Source: Streptomyces amritsarensis (lineage in GTDB: Bacteria; Actinomycetota; Actinomycetes; Streptomycetales; Streptomycetaceae). Taken from it: a stretch of 54,835 bases of DNA. Positions 48,487-54,835 of this stretch are shown piece after piece. Position 1 is the first letter of the stretch; every line of letters starts with the position of its first letter. Where the stretch lies: positions 1 through 54,835 of the forward strand of contig NZ_MQUR01000049.1 in the NCBI RefSeq assembly GCF_001953875.1, given 5' to 3'. The notes under the pieces are model-generated. The model ran no database searches, was not told the origin of the DNA, and saw nothing but the letters and a program-made list of their open reading frames with translations. The translations under genes were made by a program, and so were the position numbers.

Positions 48487-50085
48487 TCAGGAGCGCTTGC
48501 GGCGCGCTGCGAAGAGAAGACCGCCGCCGAGGGCGAGAACCCCGGCTGCGATGCCGAGCGGGAGCACCGGGTCGGAGCCGCCCGTCTCTGCGAGCGGACC
48601 GCTTCCGCTGTGAGGCTTCGGTCCGGAGCCGCCTTCGGTGGCGTCGGTCGCTTGCGTGCCGGATGGGCTCACGGGGGGACTCCCGGCGGTGGCGTCGCTC
48701 TGCCGGCCGGGGGAAGCGGTCGTGGAGGCATCTGCTTGGACGCCGTTGCTCTTGGCGCCGAAGCCGTACGCTCCCCGGTCGGGAGCGCCGGCGGCTCGGG
48801 AGGCTCCGGTGAAGTCCGTGGTGACGGCGGCGAACGGTGTGCCCGAGCCGGCGGCAGGGGATCCCGTACTCAGCCGGAAGTCCGCGTCCGCCCCGGTGCC
48901 CGCCTTGGTGAGCTTCGGATCGGCGATGACATCGTTCGGGCCCTGGACCTCGGGGGCCTTGCCACCGAAGTAGACGTTGTAGTCGTAGGTGACGTCCACA
49001 TTGCGGGACTTGCTGTTCGTGGCTTGCCCTGGCCGACCGTACGCGATGTTGTTGAGCAGCCGCACGTCGGTACTGTCATGCGCGAAGATGTTGGCGTAGC
49101 TGTCCATGCGGGTGCTGCGCCCGTTCGCATAGGCCGTGTTGTGGACGATGTCGACGTGCTGGCTCTTGTAGGAGTGGATGCCGGAGCCGCCGTTGTCGTA
49201 CGAGAGGTTGTTGGCGACCAGAACGCGCCCGCTGTAGGCAGGGTGTTCGGCGTCGCCCTTGAGGGTGTCGATGATGATGCCGTTGCCGTCGGAGTAGCAG
49301 CCGCACTTCTCCCACTTGATCTTGCTCTCGTTGTCATGGACGCGGTTTCCGGTGATGCGGATCTTGTACGTCCCGGGGTCGCCGCCCCCCACGTCACGCG
49401 GGGTGAGGACGGAGATGCCGCTTGTCGCGTACACCGCGTACCAGGACGTCCCATGCACGTGGTTGCCGGAGATGGTCACGTGGTCGGAGTCGATGGCCGA
49501 GATGCCGGCTCCGGCGCAGCCGTGCACCTCGTTGCCGGTCACCTCGATGTGGTGCGACAGCGATCCCGTGGACCGGTTTCTCTCCAGGGAGATGCAGTTC
49601 GTGTTGTAGGTGGGATCGCCCTTCTTCGATTCGCGTTCTGCTCCGGCCAGGGTGAGGGCTGCGTTGTTGCCCTTGACCTCCAGATTCTTGATGGAGATGT
49701 AGGAGGCGCCGTGGATGCTGATGCCGTTCCACGCCTTCACCGGGTGGACCACCGGACGGTGGCCGGGATGGGCGGTGAAGGTTATGGGGGCTCCGGGGAG
49801 CCCGGAGCGCTTGATGGTCACCACGTTCGACCCGGCGGAACTCTCGGAGTACGTTCCGTTCATGATCGAGACGGTGTCGCCCGGCTGGACGCTGTCCGCG
49901 GCCTTCTGGAGGGTCCGGAAGGGAGCTCCGGTGGACGTCCCCGAGTTGCCGTCGTTGCCGCCGGGGCTGACGAAGTAGGTGCGGGCTGCGGCGTGTGCCG
50001 TACCGGCTCCCATGGTGGCGAGGCCGAGCGGGGCGGATGAAGCGAGCAGTGCTGCGGTCAGGGCGAGGGTGCGCGTGCGTTTCAC
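48487..50085 (-). CDS. Sortase-anchored right-handed parallel beta-helix surface protein
   Basis: A 532-residue secreted protein. A signal peptide (basic start, then LALTAALLASSAPLGLA, cut near HAAA) leads to RTYFVSPGGNDGNSGTSTGA, the DUF1565-like opening of extracellular beta-helix proteins. Repeated N-x-V-H or N-x-I/A-Y turns (TGNEVHGCAG, SGNHVHGTSW, TGNRVHDN, VHNTAYANG, LNNIAYG) mark about ten coils. A Ser/Thr/Pro linker leads to LAETG, a membrane helix (LPLGIAAGVLALGGGLLF) and RRKR, a class E sortase signal. Such folds usually belong to polysaccharide lyases or glycosidases; the substrate is unknown. The start is GTG 50085. Confidence 0.87.
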   Translation of the reverse strand: MKRTRTLALTAALLASSAPLGLATMGAGTAHAAARTYFVSPGGNDGNSGTSTGAPFRTLQKAADSVQPGDTVSIMNGTYSESSAGSNVVTIKRSGLPGAPITFTAHPGHRPVVHPVKAWNGISIHGASYISIKNLEVKGNNAALTLAGAERESKKGDPTYNTNCISLERNRSTGSLSHHIEVTGNEVHGCAGAGISAIDSDHVTISGNHVHGTSWYAVYATSGISVLTPRDVGGGDPGTYKIRITGNRVHDNESKIKWEKCGCYSDGNGIIIDTLKGDAEHPAYSGRVLVANNLSYDNGGSGIHSYKSQHVDIVHNTAYANGRSTRMDSYANIFAHDSTDVRLLNNIAYGRPGQATNSKSRNVDVTYDYNVYFGGKAPEVQGPNDVIADPKLTKAGTGADADFRLSTGSPAAGSGTPFAAVTTDFTGASRAAGAPDRGAYGFGAKSNGVQADASTTASPGRQSDATAGSPPVSPSGTQATDATEGGSGPKPHSGSGPLAETGGSDPVLPLGIAAGVLALGGGLLFAARRKRS

Positions 50086-50808
50086 TGTTGCCTGGTCTCC
50101 CAGTTTGTCCTGGCGGAGCGATGGGTGCCCTCCGTCGGCCGCAGTCGGCACGAGGGGCGCGCGCAAAGGATGCGTGTGGTCCGCATCGCCGCGCCGGGTC
50201 AGGGCGCCGGGTGGTGAAGCCCGCGATGTTCCGCACCCAAGTCCGCTGTGAGGGGGGTGAGTTGCATGGGTGACGGTTCCAGACTCAAAAAATGAAAACA
50301 ACCCCGGACTGGGTGTAAACGTTCTGGCGGTGCGTCATATGGCCGGGGTCTCCGTCCGGGGCCGCGGAGGACGCAGGGAAGCCGGCGCCGAGGGCCCCCG
50401 CCTGCACCGGACCCGTGCCGGGCCCCCTCCCAGCCGTCCTGGAGAGCCTGCGGATGGCGATGTTGGGCGGTGGGGGAGCGGACTCATGGGTTCTCCGTGG
50501 GACGAGGGGGCCGGATACCGCAGTCGGAGCGGCGAAGCAGACGCTGCGGCGTGCAGCAACGAAAAGTACAGGCCGGTCGTCAGCTTCGATAGATGTAACG
50601 AGCTGGTCGCTCGGGTGGGTGGCTGTTGCGTTGATATGGGCAGGTAGAGGCTTTGGTGTGGTCGCCCGTGAGGGGTGGCGGCTCCCGCGGCCGCAATGAA
50701 ACGTGAGTTACATCTAGCCAATGTAGGTCGGCACATGTAATTTCCTCGGTTGTCAGACGGTGACGCACGCAGTCGTCGCCGCCCGGTCTTCCGAGAGGGC
50801 TACCTGTG
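50086..50808. other. Long intergenic region between divergent surface-protein and ABC genes
   Basis: No convincing gene is present; the open frame at 50270-50647 has an unnatural Arg/Gly-rich composition. There is an A-rich patch at 50285-50300 and a group of TACAT/ATGTA motifs at 50590-50738. The ribosome site GAGAGGG (50793-50799) of the ABC operon is at the right end. Confidence 0.5.
50590..50738. promoter_or_regulatory. Four TACAT/ATGTA half-sites upstream of the ABC operon
   Basis: TAGATGTAAC (50590-50599) and GTTACATCTA (50707-50716) form a 10-bp inverted repeat with a 107-nt spacer. TACAT-N7-ATGTA lies at 50709-50725, and ACATGT at 50733-50738. Repeated half-sites suggest binding of a dimeric regulator, perhaps with a loop. 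Confidence 0.5.
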
Positions 50809-51762
50809 ATGCCAACCCCGTCCCCCCGTCGCACGGCGACGGCCACCGCCCTGTCCGCGGCCATCCTCATGACACTCGCGGCCTGCGGGGACGATGGTTC
50901 CGACGGTGCCGGTGCGCAGCCCCCCGCCGCCACGATCGCCGGGGTCACCATCGCCAAGGACACCGCGCTCCACGACGCCCTGCCCGAGGAGATCAGGAAG
51001 TCGGGTGTGGTGCGCGTGGCCACCGACGTGCCGTACGCGCCCTTCGAGATGTTCGTGGCCGAAGGCAAGCCCGAACTGACCGGCCTCGACTACGACCTGG
51101 GCCAGGCGCTGGGCGCCAAGCTGGGTGTGAAGTTCGCCTTCACACCGCAGAAGTTCGACGGCATCGTGCCGGCCATCCAGGCCGGAAAGTTCGACGCGGC
51201 GATGTCGGCGATGACCGACAACAAGGAGCGGCAGGCGGTCGTCGACTTCGTCGACTACTCCGTCTCCGGCTCCGCCATCATGGTCGTCAAGGGCAACCCG
51301 GAGAAGATCACGACCCTGGACGACCTGTGCGGCAGGAAAACGGCGGTACAGGCGGCGACCAACCAGCTGGACCTGCTCCAGAAGCACCAGGCCGCGTGCA
51401 GGGCAGCGGGCAGAGCCGAGATCGACATCCAGACCTTCCCCAAGGATTCCGACGCCCAGCTCGCCCTGCGCTCCGACAAGGTCGTCGCCCAGGTGCAGAC
51501 GAAGCCCGCCGCCGGTTGGACGGCCAAGACCGCCGACGACGGAAAGGCCTTCGAAGTCGTCGACGACCCGGCCGCCCCGGGCGGCTACGGCGCCTCGCCC
51601 AACGGGATCGCGGTGTCCAAGAAGCTGCCGCAGCTCAGTGACGCGATCCAAAAGGCGCTGCAGGCCCTGATCGACGACGGAACCGTCACCAAGATCTTCG
51701 ACAAGTACGGTGTCGCGTCCATCGCCGTCAAGGAGGCCACCAAGAACGCGGCGGTGGACTAG
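50809..51762 (+). CDS. Polar amino-acid ABC transporter, substrate-binding lipoprotein
   Basis: A 317-residue lipoprotein. The signal peptide ends in the lipobox LAAC near residue 25, so the mature protein is anchored outside the membrane by its cysteine. VVRVATDVPYAPFEMFVAEG starts the SBP_bac_3 domain, and GLDYDLGQALGAKLGVKFAF and MSAMTDNKERQAVVDFVDYS are the usual ligand-site blocks of the glutamate/glutamine/arginine-binding group. GAGAGGG lies 9 nt before ATG 50809; GTG 50806 is possible. The permease begins 2 nt after its stop. Confidence 0.93.
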   Translation: MPTPSPRRTATATALSAAILMTLAACGDDGSDGAGAQPPAATIAGVTIAKDTALHDALPEEIRKSGVVRVATDVPYAPFEMFVAEGKPELTGLDYDLGQALGAKLGVKFAFTPQKFDGIVPAIQAGKFDAAMSAMTDNKERQAVVDFVDYSVSGSAIMVVKGNPEKITTLDDLCGRKTAVQAATNQLDLLQKHQAACRAAGRAEIDIQTFPKDSDAQLALRSDKVVAQVQTKPAAGWTAKTADDGKAFEVVDDPAAPGGYGASPNGIAVSKKLPQLSDAIQKALQALIDDGTVTKIFDKYGVASIAVKEATKNAAVD

Positions 51763-51764
51763 AG

Positions 51765-52727
51765 ATGACCACCACCACGGCTCCCGCCGACATCGACCGC
51801 CCGGCGCCCGAGCAGCTCACCATCGTTCCACTGCGCCACTACGGCCGCTGGATCGCGGCCCTCGCGGCGATCGCCGCCCTCATGGGCGTGGCCGGCTCGC
51901 TGGCGAAGAACGACAATCTCCACTGGGAGATCATCGGCCACTTCCTCTTCGCCGACCTGATCTTCTCCGGACTGGTCACCACCCTGTGGCTCACCGCGGC
52001 GTCGATGGCCCTCGGGCTCGCCCTCGGCACGCTGATCGCGGTGATGCGGCTGTCGTCCAATCCCGTGCTGTACGGGATGTCCTCCCTCTTCGTCTGGTTC
52101 TTCCGCGGCACCCCTCTGCTGGTGCAGATCATCTTCTGGGGGTACGCCGCAGCCCTCTACAAGTACGTGATGATCGGTATCCCCTTCACCGACATCACCT
52201 TCTTCCAGATCGAAACGAACTCCCTGCTCACCCCTGCCGTCGCCGCGCTGCTGGCCCTCGGCCTCAACGAGGCCGCCTACGCCTCCGAGATCGTCCGTGC
52301 CGGCATCCAGTCGGTGGACACCGGCCAGACCGAGGCAGCCCATTCCCTCGGAATGCAACCGGCCCTGACGATGCGACGGATCGTCCTCCCCCAGGCGATG
52401 CGAGTGATCATCCCGCCGATGGGCAACGAGACGATCAACATGCTCAAGATGACCGCCCTGGTGTCGATCATCTCGGCACACGACCTGATGTCCAACATCC
52501 AGGCCGTGTACGCCCAGAACTACCAGGTCATCCCCATGCTCGTCGTCGCCAGCCTCTGGTACCTCGCACTGGTGACCCTGCTCAGCGTTCCGCAGGCGTG
52601 GCTCGAGCGCCGCTACGGCCGCGGCACAGGCCGCAGCGGCCACGTCTCCCCCCTGCGCCGGATGTTCGCCGGAGCGCTCAGCCGACCCGCCCGTGCGAAG
52701 AAGGACACCAAGGAGGCCGTCCGGTGA
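51765..52727 (+). CDS. Polar amino-acid ABC transporter, permease
   Basis: A 320-residue inner-membrane protein of the HisM/GlnP type. About five membrane segments cover residues 25-290. VWFFRGTPLLVQIIFWGYAA is the conserved block at the third segment, and GLNEAAYASEIVRAGIQSVD continuing to GQTEAAHSLGM is the EAA loop that contacts the ATPase. The C-terminal 40 residues are basic. It starts 2 nt after the binding protein and overlaps the ATPase gene by 4 nt (GTGA). Only one permease is encoded, so it probably works as a homodimer. Confidence 0.93.
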   Translation: MTTTTAPADIDRPAPEQLTIVPLRHYGRWIAALAAIAALMGVAGSLAKNDNLHWEIIGHFLFADLIFSGLVTTLWLTAASMALGLALGTLIAVMRLSSNPVLYGMSSLFVWFFRGTPLLVQIIFWGYAAALYKYVMIGIPFTDITFFQIETNSLLTPAVAALLALGLNEAAYASEIVRAGIQSVDTGQTEAAHSLGMQPALTMRRIVLPQAMRVIIPPMGNETINMLKMTALVSIISAHDLMSNIQAVYAQNYQVIPMLVVASLWYLALVTLLSVPQAWLERRYGRGTGRSGHVSPLRRMFAGALSRPARAKKDTKEAVR

Positions 52728-53488
52728 ACGTCCCCATGGTCCACGCCGAAGGCGTACGCAAGCACTTCGGGAAGCTCGAAGTCCTCAAGGGAATCGACCT
52801 GACCGTCGAACGGGGCCAAGTCTGCTGTCTGCTGGGGCCCTCCGGCTCGGGCAAATCCACCTTCCTGCGCTGCATCAACCACCTCGACCGGGTCGACGGC
52901 GGGAAACTCGCGGTCGACGGCGACCTGGTCGGCTACCGCCAGAGCGGCCCCAGGCTGCACGAACTGCGGGAAAGGGAAGTCGCCGCAAGGCGCCGCGACA
53001 TCGGCATGGTCTTCCAGCGGTTCAACCTCTTCCCCCACATGACCGCCCTCGAAAACGTCATGGAAGCCCCGGTCAACGTCCTCGGACTCCCCAGGACGCA
53101 GGCCAAGGACGACGCCCACGAACTCCTGGCACGGGTGGGCCTGGGCGACCGGGCCGGCCACTACCCGGCGCAGCTCTCCGGCGGACAGCAGCAACGCGTC
53201 GCCATCGCCCGCGCCCTGGCGATGAAGCCCAAGCTCATGCTCTTCGACGAACCCACCTCCGCGCTCGACCCCGAGCTCGTCGGGGACGTGCTGGACGTGA
53301 TGCGCCGGCTCGCAGCCGACGGCATGACGATGGTCGTGGTGACGCACGAGATCGGCTTCGCCCGCGAGGTGGCGGACACCGCCGTCTTCATGGACGACGG
53401 CGTCGTCGTCGAAGCCGGCGATCCCCGCCACGTCCTCGTCGACCCCGGGCACGAGCGCACCCGCGCGTTCCTCTCCAAGGTCCTGTGA
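52724..53488 (+). CDS. Polar amino-acid ABC transporter, ATPase
   Basis: A 254-residue cytosolic ATPase. Walker A is LLGPSGSGKSTFLRC (36-50), the Q loop is in MVFQRFNLFPHM, the signature is LSGGQQQRVAIARAL, Walker B is LMLFDEPTSALDP, and the switch histidine is in VVVTHEIGFA. This is the GlnQ/HisP pattern. It starts at GTG 52724, 7 nt after AGGAGG, and ends in a GTGA overlap with the peptidase gene, which ties peptide or acyl-amino-acid hydrolysis to uptake. Confidence 0.94.
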   Translation: MNVPMVHAEGVRKHFGKLEVLKGIDLTVERGQVCCLLGPSGSGKSTFLRCINHLDRVDGGKLAVDGDLVGYRQSGPRLHELREREVAARRRDIGMVFQRFNLFPHMTALENVMEAPVNVLGLPRTQAKDDAHELLARVGLGDRAGHYPAQLSGGQQQRVAIARALAMKPKLMLFDEPTSALDPELVGDVLDVMRRLAADGMTMVVVTHEIGFAREVADTAVFMDDGVVVEAGDPRHVLVDPGHERTRAFLSKVL

Positions 53489-54699
53489 GCGCCCCCTCGC
53501 CGGAGCAGCTGCGCACCACCGGACTGCTCCCGTACGCAGAGGCGCGCCTGGAAGGCTACCTCGCCGATCTGGCCCACCTGGTCGCCATCGATTCCGGCTC
53601 GTACAGCCCGGAAGGCGTCAACCGGATGGCCGACTGGACCCAAGAGCGGCTGCTGAGGCTCGGATTCGACGTCGATCGCATCGCTCCGGCGCCCACCCAC
53701 GGCCATCCGGTCGGCGACGTGCTCGTCGCCCGCAGACGAGGAGACCTGCCCGTCTCCGAGGGCGGCCGGCGCGTCCTGCTCGTCGCCCACCTGGACACCG
53801 TGTTCGAGGACGGCACCGCCGCCGAACGGCCCTTCACGCTCCACGGCCGCACGGCGCGAGGGCCGGGCGTCAGCGACGACAAGGGCGGCCTGCTCGCGGG
53901 ACTCACCGCCCTGGACATCCTGCACGAGACCGGATCGCGGCAGTACGCCGAACTCGTCCTCCTCGCCACCCCGGACGAGGAGATCGGCTCACCCGCCAGC
54001 CGCCCCGCGACGGAGGCGGCGGCATGCGGAGCCCACTTCGCCCTCGCCCTGGAGTGCGCGCGCGAGAACGGCGACGTGGTCATCGCCCGCAAGGGCGTCG
54101 CGGACTTCCGAGTGACGGTCACCGGCCGGGCCGCCCATGCCGGCATCGAGCCGGAGCGCGGGGCGAACGCCGCCCTGGCCGCCGCCCACCTGGTCGTCGC
54201 CCTCCAGGCGCTCAACGGCCACTGGGACGACGTCACCGTCAACGTCGGCGTCGTCCGCGCCGGCACCCGCGCGAACATCGTCTGCCCGGAGGCCGAGCTG
54301 CGGGTCGAGGTGCGCTCGGCCACCGCCGCCGGCATCTCAGCCGCCAGATCCGCGATCGAAGCCGCCGCCGCACGGCCCGCCGTACCCGGCACCACCGCCA
54401 CGGTCGAGCAGCTGGACCTGTGCCCGCCCATGGAGGACACCCCCGCCTCACGCCGCATGTTCGACCGGGCCAGAAAGATCGCCGCGGACCTCGGTCTTCC
54501 GCTCGGTGGTGCCGCGACCGGCGGCGTCGGGGACGCCAACTTCATCGCGGGCATCGGCGTGCCCACCCTGGACGGCCTCGGCCCGGTCGGCGGAGCCGAC
54601 CACACCCCCGAGGAATGGCTGGACACCTCCACCGTCCCCGTCCGCGTCGCGCTGCTCGCGTCCCTCGTCGCCGACCTCGGCGACAGCCGCACCGGATGA
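53485..54699 (+). CDS. M20 family metallopeptidase (glutamate carboxypeptidase-like)
   Basis: A 404-residue zinc peptidase of the ArgE/DapE/CPG2 group. Ligands are visible in LLVAHLDTVFED (His and bridging region), GVSDDKGGLLAG (Asp), TPDEEIGSPASR (the catalytic Glu pair), ALECARENGD and GGADHTPEEWL (last His). The dimerisation domain is at about residues 210-310 (VTGRAAHAGIEPERGANAAL). It has no signal peptide, so it acts in the cytoplasm. The GTG at 53485 overlaps the ATPase gene by 4 nt. It probably hydrolyses the compound imported by the adjacent transporter, such as an N-acyl or gamma-linked amino acid. Confidence 0.9.
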   Translation: MSAPSPEQLRTTGLLPYAEARLEGYLADLAHLVAIDSGSYSPEGVNRMADWTQERLLRLGFDVDRIAPAPTHGHPVGDVLVARRRGDLPVSEGGRRVLLVAHLDTVFEDGTAAERPFTLHGRTARGPGVSDDKGGLLAGLTALDILHETGSRQYAELVLLATPDEEIGSPASRPATEAAACGAHFALALECARENGDVVIARKGVADFRVTVTGRAAHAGIEPERGANAALAAAHLVVALQALNGHWDDVTVNVGVVRAGTRANIVCPEAELRVEVRSATAAGISAARSAIEAAAARPAVPGTTATVEQLDLCPPMEDTPASRRMFDRARKIAADLGLPLGGAATGGVGDANFIAGIGVPTLDGLGPVGGADHTPEEWLDTSTVPVRVALLASLVADLGDSRTG

Positions 54700-54713
54700 C
54701 ACCCCGAGAACGT

Positions 54714-54750
54714 CCCGTACCGGTTCGATCGCACCCTTGCCCGGTACGGG
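54714..54750 (+). terminator. Hairpin after the ABC-peptidase operon
   Basis: CCCGTACCGG (54714-54723) pairs perfectly with CCGGTACGGG (54741-54750) across a 17-nt loop, 15 nt past the stop. Confidence 0.65.
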
Positions 54751-54759
54751 GCCCCAGCC

Positions 54760-54797
54760 CCGGCAGCCCGGTCCACCACCACGCAGCGGGCTGCCGG
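54760..54797. terminator. Second hairpin close behind the first
   Basis: CCGGCAGCCCG (54760-54770) pairs with CGGGCTGCCGG (54787-54797), 16-nt loop. It may serve a convergent gene beyond the window edge. Confidence 0.55.
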
Positions 54798-54835
54798 CCC
54801 GCGCCGGGACCGCGGCAGGCCCCCGGCCCCGCGGT

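Noticed and set aside
50270..50647. 125-codon open frame upstream of the ABC operon
   Set aside because: Arg/Gly-rich with no ribosome site and no continuing motif; more likely promoter region with repeated TACAT elements.

Overview
The window reads as a Streptomyces-type chromosome segment. GC is very high, codons end mostly in G or C, GTG starts are frequent, genes are often joined by GTGA or ATGA overlaps, and several starts lie 6-7 nt after a TANNNT -10 box, as in leaderless actinomycete mRNAs. No rRNA, tRNA, CRISPR array, integrase or intact insertion sequence was found. Most lines of evidence are visual reading of translations, motifs and spacing; no database search was run.

Layout. 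1-9.5 kb is housekeeping or accessory: the tail of an AI-2E-type permease, a prolyl oligopeptidase, three SAM methyltransferases, an epimerase, a GNAT enzyme, an L,D-transpeptidase and a HAD hydrolase. 9.5-18.7 kb is a worn region: a relic of an O-methyltransferase, a broken secreted protein, two other frameshifted genes and about 1.3 kb without a convincing gene. Between them lie intact genes: a GT-C-like membrane protein, a TetR/DUF1772 pair with three operator copies, a methyltransferase and a 3-hydroxybutyrate-dehydrogenase-like SDR.

18.7-24.6 kb looks like one regulon. A near-identical 16-bp palindrome (TTGCA-N6-TGCAA) sits upstream of a four-gene operon of small proteins (including an anti-sigma-type ATPase and a DUF6126 membrane peptide), upstream of one ArsR regulator, and upstream of a second ArsR regulator that heads a SulP transporter / FMN-binding protein operon, with a STAS protein and a PhnA-like protein behind it.

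24.7-32.0 kb is the most striking part: a compact biosynthetic cluster. A cytochrome P450 is divergent from two consecutive sets of KAS III-type ketosynthase, stand-alone acyl carrier protein and alpha/beta hydrolase, followed by an MGT-type glycosyltransferase. All catalytic residues looked for are present. No acyltransferase, reductase or adenylation enzyme is encoded, so the pathway would have to borrow malonyl units from primary metabolism. I do not recognise a characterised pathway with this layout.

32.1-35.8 kb holds a chromate resistance locus (chrA divergent from chrB, which is split into two overlapping genes), a chloramphenicol-phosphotransferase-like kinase and a small protein. 35.8-47.6 kb is a catabolic island: a LAL-type LuxR regulator and two AraC regulators flank a seven-gene leftward run (HSL esterase, YaaH-type transporter, YtcJ-like amidohydrolase, isochorismatase-like hydrolase, DoxX, a truncated hydrolase and an intact hydrolase). 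47.7-54.8 kb carries a TetR regulator, a sortase-anchored parallel beta-helix surface protein, and a coupled operon of a polar amino-acid ABC transporter with an M20 carboxypeptidase.
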